Below, in pieces: positions 35,301 to 47,300 of a stretch of 64,000 nt of DNA. The DNA is from Rhynochetos jubatus. Lineage: Eukaryota; Chordata; Aves; Eurypygiformes; Rhynochetidae. A model generated the notes under the pieces. That model searched no databases. It worked only from the letters and a program-made list of their open reading frames with translations, and was not told the DNA's origin. Where the stretch lies: NCBI GenBank assembly GCA_027574665.1, contig CM050690.1, positions 66,745,905-66,809,904 on the forward strand, in the 5' to 3' direction. The number at the start of each line of letters is the position of its first letter. The first letter of the stretch is position 1. A program made the translations under genes and the position numbers.

Positions 35301-38300
35301 GATTGCAAAAGTTAATTTAGTGGATTTCATGCATTTAAATGTGGCCTTTACACGCTGGATTTATATTTAAAATCTGGACTTTCTTTGGGGATTTTCAACA
35401 AACCACATTCTCAGCTGATTTAAAGGCAAACCAACTTCAGTGCAACAACTAAGAAAATCTTAACGCTAAGGAGCTGCTGTCTTTACCTGCGGCTGCAGTC
35501 TTTGCCGACTTGGATGTTGTTGTATTTGCGGCATTCTTGGTGTCCTTATCTTTCTCCTCCACTCGAGACTTTACTTCTGGATTAGAGATATTTTTGGTGG
35601 CCTTCTCCACAGACTCCTTCTTTTTTGGAGAAGGTGTTTTGGAAATTTTGTCTAAAGATTCTTTTATAGCTGGCTTTGGTGAAGCCACTTGTTTTGATTT
35701 ACCATCACTTTTTTTAACAGGAGAAGATGACTTGGTCTTAGTACCTTGCTTTTTTGTCTTTGTTTTTTCTTTGAGGTCCTTCTTCAAAGGTTTACCCAAA
35801 TTCTGATCAACAGGCAGAGCCTCTGGATCAACCATGGAGACATCAGGGTGCCTAGGCGAAGGGCTGCGGTCCTGCATCGGGAGAGGTGGCGGGTCAATGT
35901 GTTTGTACGTAATCGTCTTGTCTGTTGGAATGGTTTCTGACTCATCTTCCGAGTCAATGTTAGCATCTGCAGTGATGGAAGGACATTCCTCAGTCTCGGG
36001 GGGAACATCTGAATCGGTCTGGGATGGGGCAGACTCACTCACAGATGTGGGAGGGGTTTCATCACACTGCCGCCCTTGCTGCTTTCCCCCAGAGGGTGGC
36101 TGGGCTCCCCCAGATTGAGTTAATGGCTTCTCCTGATCTTGAGACTGTTCTTCACTTGCAAACCACTCAAGTGGGTTTGGGTTGATAAATGAGGGTGAAA
36201 GTTCAGTTTTGGGATGTTTATATTCGCAAGAGGACACAAGGCATAAGTCAACATCTTGGCGGGATTCTGCTAATGATTTTCCCGGAGTGAAATGTGCGCT
36301 TGCTTCAGAGGAATAGCTAGGAGCTTCGGGTGACCTGGTGGCTCTCTCAGTTGTCTCAAAGGAGCAATCTGTGGCTTCAGGTGAGCTGGAGGCCTTCCCA
36401 GTTGTCTCATAGGAGTACGCCATGGCCTCTGGTGACCTGGTGGTTCTCCCAGTTGTCTCATAGCAGTAGCTAAGTACTTCTGGTGACTTAGTGGATTTCT
36501 CTGTTGTCTCATAGGAGTAATCCATGGTATCGGGTGATCTGGTAGCTTTCCCAATTCTCTCATAGGAATAATCTGTGGCCTCAGGCGATTTGGTGGTTTT
36601 CCCTATTGTCTCGTAAGAATAATCCGTGGCCACTGGTGACCTGGTGGTTTTTCCTGACACCTCATAAGAATAATCTGTGGCCTCAGATGACCTCATATTT
36701 TTTGCAATTATGTCATAGGAATAATCTGTGGCCTCAGGTGACCTAGTAGATTTTCCAGTGGTCTCATAGGAATAATCTGTAGCCTGAGGTGATCTAGTAG
36801 ATTTTCCAACTGCCTCATAGGAATAGCTAATATCCTCTGGTGACCTAGTAGTTTTCTCTGCGGCTTCATAAGAATAACTAAGCTCTTCTGGTGACCTGCT
36901 GCTTTTCTCTGAATCCTCTTTTTCTGGGCTGAGTAAAGATTCTGGACTGCGCTTTGTTAGGGGCTCCTGGTAACCAAATGCTTTGACAGAGGACACTTGC
37001 AGTGACAACGAAGGTGTGTGACTAGCTGACACTGCTTCTGTGATTGCAGGAGGTGAATCTGGAAAACTAGGAGAGTACAGAGGAGAAGATTCCCTCGGAG
37101 TTAATGGAGACAGGTCAGACTTTGGTGACAGCTTTTCTCCTAGGCTCTGCACCTTTTCTGAGGTAAAAGAATGTAGTGACATATCTCTGGGTGGAACAGC
37201 ACGTGAAAAAGTTTCCTCTGGCAGTGGTGAAGTTACCTGGGAAGGTGTATGAGCTGATGAAGTTGAGGATGAAGCTTCAATTTGAGAAACTGAAATAATT
37301 TCTGAAATATCTTTTTCCTGAAAGTAAGATGACTGCTCCACAGGGGAAATCTTCTGTGCAAAAGTAGGCTCCTGTATATCAGAAGGGCTATAATCTACCT
37401 CTGTTGGTCCGTTTTCAGATATATGGTGTATACTAGTGCCTACAGTAGGATATTCTGGAGATTGCCTACTGAAGTCCATTGCTAAAGACTGCTCAGGGGA
37501 CTCCTGACCAAATTCTACTGACATAGTTGACTGCTCAGGTGATCTGTGATCGTGCACTGGCGTTCTTGATTTTGAGGTTTTAGGTGAGAAATCTGGTGGC
37601 GAAATTGACATGGGCCTTGGGCACTCTTCCTTAGATGGAGACATTTCTGTTTCCTGAAAAGTTGTTGGTGTTTGTACAACTGACACTGAAAGAGAATCGT
37701 CAACTTCGGTAGAGTGGGGAGATCCGACCTCAGCATGCAAAGAAGGAGATACATCATCAGTAGTTGGTTCTGGAAATGAACTAGTAGCAACAGATGCTGT
37801 AGAGACAGAAGCTACTCCTTCTATATGGGAATAGGTGTCTTCTGCTACAACCTCATCAACAGGAGTTGCAGACTTGTCAGAAACAGTGCCTTCAGAAATT
37901 GACATTTTGGTATCTTCTTTTAAAGAACCGAACTGACTGATATCTATTTGAGTAGGTGAGAGATCACCTGCTAGCTTCCGCTCATCCAAGACCAGTGAAG
38001 ACTGGGAGCTGCTGGGTTCTGTATCCTCCATCTTCCTCTCTAGACTGAAGCCATCCCTAATCACCATAAACTCCATGCTTTTTTCATCTTGTTTATCTTG
38101 AAAAAGGCCCACAGAGCTGGCTTCAGAAGCTGGGCTCATCTGAACAGGTGATTTTTCTTTTTCAGGTTTATCCTCAGAAGGACTTCCGTAATCTCCAGTG
38201 GGAGACTTTAAATCAGCACTCAAAAATGTATCATAAGCGGTCTCTGAACCTATCAGTGGTGGACTTCGTAGAGGTGAGAGAACCTTTTCAATAGGAGACT

Positions 38301-41300
38301 CTGAATCTGGAACAGGCTCATCCATAGGGCTTATTCTGGGCTTTGCAGACACATCTTTGACTTCACTGAATTCAAAGCTAACAGGAGCTTCTGTTGACCT
38401 TTCACTGGTTTCAGAGGGAAGCTGACTGGACTTTTCATCAGTGGGAGACTGATAATAAGGCGTGTGGCCAGCACTACCAGCAGCAGACTGTGAGGGAGAT
38501 GCTACTTCTAATGTTTTATCTTCAGGGCTTGCACAGTGCTCTTCAGCAACATCTTGGCGTACATCAGGCAATGTAGTAATGGGGACAGGTTCAGAGGAGA
38601 CCTTGATTTCATTGGGAGTGAGCGAGAAGTTTACACTACGTTCACTCAGTGGAGTTTTGACAACAGGTGATGGAGGGGACAAACTGTCAGCTGGACTCTT
38701 GGCTGAACCATGTTTCCCACCAACATCATCTTGATATGGTTCTTTGATTTCTAACTTAGCAGTGCTTTGGATGTCACTTTCTTTTTGCCGGTATACATCT
38801 TGGAATGCAGATTTGCAGAATTTGTCTTCCTCTAATGAAGAAGGTGGTGAGATGGTGGAAGCCGAGGCATTATAGTCTTTACCTTCTGTGGCCTCTGTTT
38901 TAGATCCTTCAGATAATCCATTAAAAGCATCTGGAAGTGGAGAAAGTTTAGGTCTGCCAAACTCTTGAGAGTATGGTGATGTCTCATACTTGGTAATGTT
39001 CACATACTCCTGAGAGGGTGACTCACTTTCCTCATTGTTAGTTTCATCGCTCATGACATCCCGTGGTGTTGACATTTCATCCATTGGAGTTGGTTCACTG
39101 GATATTTCGATGGTAGACTGTGTGTAACCTGAAGTAGCAGTGAACTCCTCAGGTTGATCTTCTCTATTTTCTTCATCAGAAACAGTGGCTTCACTTTCTG
39201 AACCACCAGGTAATGTCTCATCATGGATAGAAGAGGCTGGTTCAACTGCTGGAGACTGAGGCTCTGAGCGTTTTCTTGGTGTAATTATGAGTAGGCCATA
39301 TTTATCTTCAACTTCACCAGCTTCTGCAGCTTTGTCTACAACAGCCATCACATAATCTTCTTCAGCTTCTATTTTTTCAGTTTCCTCTTCATCTCTGATG
39401 CCTTCTGCCTTGTCTTCCTCCTCTTCTTCAGTCTCTTCAGTTTCTGCCTTTTCTATTTCTTCTTCCCTGTCTTCCTCAGCCCGTTCATCTGATGCCTCAT
39501 AATCTGCCTTTTCAATATATTTTTCATCATCTTTAATGTTAGCATCTGGTTTAGCCATTATTTCTTCTGAGCTCTCTTCAATTTTTCTTGTTTCCTCCAT
39601 ATATGGCTTTGTGGTGTCCAGTGGTGTCTTTTCTTCTTCATCTTCACCTCGTTCTTCAGCTTCTTCAGTCTCTGCCTTTTCTTCATAATCTCCTGCTTCA
39701 GATGACTCTTCCAAGCCCGTTCCCTCATCTTCAAACTTTTCATTGTCATCGACCCTGTGCTTTTCCACAGGTTCCAATTCCTCAGGTGTCTGTTCACACT
39801 CACCCTCAGCTTCTGTGGTAGTTATGCCTTCATCCGAGGACTCAGCAGGTCCCTCATTATCTAATTTTTCTTTTTGTACTTCAAAGACCTCTTTTTGTAC
39901 TGTGCCAGTGAGTTTCAGTTCATCGTCTATAAGTGCAGCTTGAGGTTTTGTTTCTTTTACTGTTTCTACTTCTTCAGCTTTTAATTGCTCAAAATCCTTT
40001 GTTAAATCCTCTGGTGAAGACATAAGGGATCTCTCCGCTTCAAGTTCCTTTCCACTGGCTGTAATTTCTGCAGCTGCTACAGCTGTGGCAGCGACTCCAA
40101 CTGCTGCAAGGGCAGCTTGTGCTCCGCTGACTTTGACTTCCTTCTTCACAGTCTTAACTTTTCCTTTTTCCTTTGGTTTTCCAGCAGGTACTGCTTCTTT
40201 TTTAGCAGGTTCTTCCTTCTTTTGTGGTTTAGGCTTTGCTGCTGGCTTTTTGGCTTCAGCCGAAGGAGTAGGTGTCTTCTTTGTTTCTTTAGGAACTTTT
40301 TTGATGTCCTTTTTGGCTTCTTTTTCTTCCTTCTTAATTTCCTTCTTAGTGTCCTTCTTCTCTTCCTTTTTAGCTTCCTTTGGTGGAGTTTCTTTCTTTA
40401 CTTCCTTCTTAGTTTCCTTTTTCTCTTCCTTTTTCACCTCTTTTTTAACTTCTTTCTTGATCTCTTCTTTTTTGGGCTTTTCCTCTTTTTTAATGGATGT
40501 TTTCTCCTCTTTTTTAGAAATGTCTTTCTTTGGTTTTTCTTTTTCCTCTTTCTTTTCTTCAGGTTTTGCTTTGACTTCCTTTTTCACTGGCTTCTCCTTT
40601 GACACTTTTGGCTTTACATCTGTGCCTTGCTTTTCAGGAGTTTCAGATTTTACTACTTGTTCTTCTTTACTTGTTACATCTTTTTCCACCACTATAGGTT
40701 TGGATTCCACTTTTGCTGGTTTCTCTTTTTTAACTGGAACTTTTTCTTTGCTTTCCAACTTCTGAGGCTTTTCCAGTGATTGAATGGGCTTTGCAGTCTC
40801 TGGTGTTTCCTCCTTAGACTCTTTTCTGACAGGCTTGCTTGGTGGTGTCTTTGCAGCAGGCTTGAGACTCTCCTTGCTGTCTGTTCGTTGTTTCAACTTT
40901 GCTTGTTTCACAGCTGGACTAGCAATGTTCCCAGTTAGGTCTTTTTGGGTAACCACCGGTTGTTTAAGGAAGTCTAAGTGTTTGAGCTTTTCTAGTCCTT
41001 CTAGAATATTATATTGGGTGTTGTTTCCAGGAAACAGAACACGGATTATTTTTTCTGCAGGATTATCTGGATGCCACACAATCAGGGATGAGACAGAGGT
41101 GAAGTAGGATAATGGTATGTCTAGTTCTTGGCCATTTGGTAGCAGGAATTCAGCTTTATCTTTGTTAGTACCACTCCACTGCTGCATAAAATATTGCATC
41201 TCTTTGCTATTTTTAACAGGACTAAGCACATACATCTCAAGCTTGCCAACTCCCATTTTCTGGAATAAAATGATGGGGTCAATGGTATTTCCCACATTTC

Positions 41301-44300
41301 TGAAAAGAGGTTCTGGTTTCATAGACAATTTATTTAAATACTGGAGAGTAAAACAAGCTTCTTCTACACTCCTTTTTACTCTAAAGCTAGGATCCAGGTT
41401 CTTCAGGTTCTCAGGAACATTAAGGAATACAACTCCTAGATCAGGTGAGATCAGATTTTTCATCCAGTCACTGTTGGTAGTAGACCCTTGAGACTGTTCC
41501 TCTTCCAGTTCGGCTATCTTTCGCTGAAGCATGCTATTGATTCCTGGCAGGTTGTCATCTCCGATGTGAGTGAGCAGAATGGAATCTACCCTGTCTAAGT
41601 GCCGGATAAGTTTCCAAAAGCAAGATTTTCTTTCAGATCCTCCATTGATAAGCATGTTGAATCCATTCACTGCAAACAGGGCAGAGTCCCCTCTTCCCCC
41701 TGGGAAAATATAACAGCAGGGCTTGGAGAGTTTCAAGAAGCCTCCTGAGGTTGGAGGTTCCAAAATGTCAAAGGGTGATGGCACTTCTACTGATTCTGAC
41801 AGATACTCTGTGAATTCAGAGAGTCCTTCCATTTCAGGCAGTATGGAAGCTGAGTTGAGTTTAATGTTAATAAAGTCTTGAAGGTTGTGTCTGTCAAGGT
41901 TGGAATTTTTCCAGTCCCCTTCCTCAGGGCAGAAAAGAGTCAGACTGGCTTTGTTGGCAGGGTGTGTGGTGCTCAGTAATTCACCAATCTAGGGTTGTGA
42001 AACAAAAACACAAGAAGGTGCACATAAATTAATTTTTAATAACAATTAATGTCAGAACATAGTATTTCCTGATCAACTAGATAAAACCTTTTTCATTTGC
42101 TTCTGCACTGGTGCGTACCCATCCTAGAAGCTAAAGGAACCTGTTACCACAATTAATTTACTACTGTATTTTTTTAAATACAAAGAAGAACCTTATTCCT
42201 GGTCCCTACTGCCCAAAGGATACCAGTACCCCAAGGCTGCCCCCTCCCTCCTCCACTCTTTATAGGAAGACAGTACAAGCTTTTATGTTGAGAGGCTACG
42301 AGGACTATGAGGCTAACGATGCCAGAGCTGACACTATCTGTACCATTGATTCATGAGTCTTCCTGCTGCCCAAATCCATCCAGAAGAGCCAAGCAAGTAT
42401 TTAAGGGACACAGCACGTCCTCTTAACAGGCAGAAAGTAACTGCAACCCAGAAGAGGCCAGCATCCTCCCAGGGGCAGCCTCCTTCCTCACCCCTTCTCT
42501 CAAGAGATATTGTGCTGTGTCAAAGTTTAGACCCAGCTGGCAACTCAGCACCACGTGGCAGCTCTCTCTCTGCTCCCCATGGTGGGATGGGGAAGACAAA
42601 ACATAAAGAAAGGGTCTTGGATAGAGACAAGGACAGGGAGGGATCACTAACCAGTTACGGTCACTGGCAGAACAGACTTGGGGGTAAAAATCAATTTAAC
42701 TTGCTACCAATCAAATCAGAGGAGGGTAATGGGAGATAAACCCAAATTTAAAAACACTTCCCCTCACCCTCCCCCCTTCTTCCTGGGCTCAGCTTTGCTC
42801 CCCATTTCTCTACCTCCTCACTGCCAGAGGCACAGGGGGACGTAGAACGGGGGTTGTGGTCAGTTCATCACACTTTCTGCCACTCATCCCTCCTCAGGGG
42901 GAGGACTCCTCACACTCTTCCCCTCCTTCAGCGTGGGGTCCCTCCCACGGGAGACAGTCCTCCACAGAATTCTCCAACGTGAGTCCTTCCTACAGGCTGC
43001 AGTTCTTCATGAACTGCTCCAGTGTGGGTCCCTTCCATGGTGTACAGTCCTTCAGAAGCACCCTGCTCCAGTGTGGGCTTCCCGTGGGGTTACAGGCTCC
43101 TTTGGAGGCAGCCGCCTGCTCCAGCATGGGGTCCTCCCTGGGATGTAGATGGGTCTCTGCTCCCCCATGACCCTCCGTGGCTGCAGAGTACAGCCTGCCC
43201 CCTCACCATGGGCTGAGGGGAACCTCTGCCCCAACCCACCTCCTCCCTGCCTTTCTGCACTGACCTGGGTGTCTGCCTGGGTGTCTCTCTCACATCCCAC
43301 TCTCTCCTTCTGCAGGTTTTCCAGCATATTCTTTTCCTCCACTAGAGTCTGTTATCCCAGAGGTTCTACCACTGCCACTGACTGGCTCAGCCTTGGCCAG
43401 CAGCTGGTCCAACTTGGAGCTGGGGAAGCTTCAAGCAGCTTCTCACAGGAGCCATTCCTTTGGCCCCACCAACACTACCAAGACTGTGCTAACATAGGGA
43501 TGTTTTAGTTACTGCTGAGCAGTGCTTACACAGACTCAAGGTCTTTTCTGCTCCTCACACCACCCCACCAGCAAGGAGGCTGGGGGTGCACGAGAAACTG
43601 GGAAGGGACAGAGCCAGCACAGCTGACCAGAAGGATATTCCATACCATATGATCTCATGCCCAGCATATAAAGCTGGGGGAAGAAGAAAGAAGGGGAGAT
43701 GTTTGCAGTGATGGCATTTGCCTTCCCAAGTAACTGTTACACGTGATGGAGCCCTGCTTTCCTGTCGAGGGCTGAACACCTGCCTGCCCATTGGAAAAGG
43801 TGAATGAATTCCTTGGTTTGCTGTGCTTGCATGTGCAGCTTTTGCTTTACCTATTAAACTGTCTTTATCTCAACCCATGAGTTTTTGCACTTCTACCCTT
43901 CCAATTCTCTCCGCCATCCCACCAGGGGCAGGGAGTGAGTGAGCGGCTGTGTGGTGCTTAGCTGCTGGCTGAGGTTAAACCACAACAGACGTATTCCACC
44001 ACACCATTGTTACTGCAGTTCTTTCTGCAGGCTGGCTCCTGAAAAGCCAGCACTACTCACAGATTAGCATGACTGACTGCAGAAGACTTTTCCAGAAATT
44101 AAAAAATTAGCTACTGCTTCAGAAATCCAAAGAGGTACAAATTCTACATTTCTAAGACTATGAAGTACAGGGCTAACTAAAGAGCTAGAAAGAAAGGGCT
44201 ATGGTTAAAAATGCTCCTATCATCACTTTGATTTTAATTTACGGACCACAAAAGTTGAAGTTTAGAATAACTCCATTAATTCTGACAGTTTGCTAACATG

Positions 44301-47300
44301 CTAATACCAAAACCAGCTGCTGAAATAAAGGCACAGACAACAAGAAGTTCAATGCCAACATATGAAGAACTGTTGTTCTGAACCAGTCTGAAGTAGAAAC
44401 CAATATTAGATGGTCCCAGATCAGTAAAGAAACAAACATGAAAAAGTATGATGTATTTTATACATTCTCTCAGTTCCACAAATACTTTCATTTGACTTTT
44501 TCACATTTTACTGACAATTAGGTTAAATGTAGGCCATTACCATTCTATTTCCTTTTAACAACACTTTTCATAAAGATAATACAGATCATACTACAGCTGA
44601 ATAATTTTAAAGTCTTGGACCACAAGCTGAATCAGCAGAAGAAATAAATATGTAAGAAATTAATAAAGTTTGATTGCAGTGGATCTCTTTGGGCCTCCAT
44701 GTGTGTCTGTCTGACTTCCTTTCTTTGTGTTGCATAATTTATTTTCAGCATTTACCAAAAATAAAATTCAACAAAGATGCAGTGGCTGTTATCAAAATTA
44801 AAATAATCCAACCAATACCTAAATAAAGCAGAAAATAAATATCTTCTCCCTTTCTTTGTCAGCTTTACTTAGCACCCAAATCATTTGACAGGAGTATAAA
44901 TAAATCTCACCCATATGTCAGACATGGCTTTGTCTGAAAAGCAGCAAAGGAAAAAACCAAAGCTAAACATAATAGGAGAAAAGGATGAAAGGTAAGGAAA
45001 ATAGGAGAACTATTCCTGTTGTTTACTGCAGAAATACGAGAAGAGGGACAGCACAGACCACAGATCTGAAATGGATTTAGTATGTCAAGTGTATTCCTTA
45101 TGTTTTATGTCTGGTCAGGACTGAAAACACATTATTAGGGAGAGACAAAGGTAGTAAAATATTACTTCCTCTGGCTGAATAAATCCAAGTCTGTTGCACA
45201 CATAAGGAGATAACTTGACTACTGACTGTTTCTCAAACTGGGCCAATTTTCTGGCTAGATAAAAACTCATATGGTAATACACTAGGATAATGAATATATT
45301 GGGCCAAGGTTTGGCGTTAGTCCTCTCCAGTTTATATTATACTATATTTTGATTTCTGCTTCATACTCCTAAATTCTGACTTTTTTAGCTCATAAAAGTT
45401 GGCACACATAATGCAGACAGTGTAAAGCCACTGGTAGCACAGGCCAATGAAAAGTTGGAGAAAAACTATTCCAGACGTAGATCATATCTGTTAGGAATAG
45501 CAAGTTCAGGAATGCTGCAGTGGATTTGCATTTGAAATGGTGACACCAAGGAGATTAACAGTTCCACTGCTTAGGCTATTGGATAACACAGAGCTGTAAC
45601 CACTGCTTCTCTTCCCTGGGTTCAAAGTCACTCTGAGAGTGAAAGAATGTATCTGTGAACTTGATTGTCTTTTCAAGCACTAGGAGATATCTGCTAAGGA
45701 ATCCTCAAGTTTTAAAGGTGTCACACACAGTGAGGTGAAGGCAAACAGCAAATTGGCTGCTCAGATTAAACACAGGATTGTTTCCTACCCTGAACCACAA
45801 AGGTAAAAAGAAATGTTTTCCTCTGCTAGCTGTTGTAGTAGAGTCAGTGCAATGGGACATCTTCAATCTTCTGGCACGGGAGAAGTTGAAAACAACACTT
45901 TTTGGCACTGTCTGCGGGGACTTCTGCAAGCTAGAGATTTTGAAGTCTGCCAGCCAGACTTTTGAACTAGTCTTCATAAGAGTATCCCTCAAGGGCTATT
46001 TGCTTATTTGTAAGACCATCCCATGACCACAGTCCAGGTTTGGTCAAGTGAAGTAAGAATGGACAGAGGCCAGAAACACCAACTCTACACAGTACTCACC
46101 AAACTTTACACACTTACAGAACCATAGAATTATTTAGGGTTGGGAAAGAACCTTAAGATCATAGAGTCCAACCGTAAGGCCAGGCTGGATGAGGCTTTGA
46201 GCAACCTGGTCTAGTGGAGGGTGTCCCTGCTCATGGCAGGGGGGTTGGACCTAGAAGATCTTTAAGGTCCCTTCCAACCCAAACCATTCTATGGTAACAC
46301 TGCCAAGTCCGCTAAGGTCAGGACAGCACAAGAATCCTTTCTTCTGGTCACCACTTGGCCAGTTGCAGAGACGAACAAAGCAAGCCTTATTCATATCCCA
46401 TGGGAGTACTCCCTGCACGCCCACTACTATGGCAATCCCTCGGCGGCTGCAACTCATGACCAACCACCACCCCTCCGCTTTCCAGACAACAATTTTTCTT
46501 CCTAACGGTAACAGTAGGATTTGCCCCTAGTTTTGCATATAATCATAAAGTCATCATGTGTTGCTAATTAGCCAGAGGTGCAAGGGCTTGAGTATGCAGT
46601 TTCATAGAAAAGTAACTCTGTGAACTGTCAGTGAGTTTTAGGCATCATGCGTGTTTCAGGGAACTGTATTCCAGCTCTTTCCCCAACCCTATGACCACGT
46701 GCTGAGCAAAGAGGCTTTGAGAACATGAGCAAATGGATACAGTAAAGTCATACTGGAGCTCATGCAAAATTTGTTTTTTCAGAGTTGAACTTTCAAATCC
46801 CACTCCACTGACATGCCCCTAATTAATTGTGGAAACTAAATTCCTACGGATGCAGTTATATAGTTTATTTAAATATATACTTTACATAGCAGCCAAATTA
46901 AGTGTGACAGCTTGTTTACTATGGGTTCCTGCCCTCTGGGAGCTTTCAGACACAGTACATTAAGCAAGACAGCAAAATAACAAGACATGAAACAAACACC
47001 ATTAAATACTGGTATACTTCATACTTATCTTTTTGGTAATTAAAAATTACAAGATTTACAGATTTTACTGGCCAAATTTAAAACACCACCAGAAAGAAGC
47101 CAAAAACTACAGCTATTCCAACAGACACCCTCTGTCTTATTTAATGTCACCTACTATTTAGCTGCCACCAGGCAAGAACCTGGTGTCATGTTCAGTTGGA
47201 CTGCTTTGTATGTGCACCTTGGATAAACAACCTGTATATTTTAAACACAACACTATCTCCTTACATTGCCAAAAGGTTCTTTGATTTTCTTTTTCTGGAA

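Noticed and set aside
40085-40765. 226-codon + strand open frame, Phe/Ser-rich
   Set aside because: It is antisense to the lysine-rich KKE segment of MAP1B; purine bias on the coding strand removes stops from the other strand.
41832-41834. Met at the start of the longest open frame taken as the MAP1B start
   Set aside because: The 52 codons upstream to the acceptor at 41988 are homologous to MAP1B and join in phase to exon 4, so this Met is internal.
42353-42739. 128-codon + strand frame
   Set aside because: It overlaps the edge of the LTR-type block and has no recognisable protein features.
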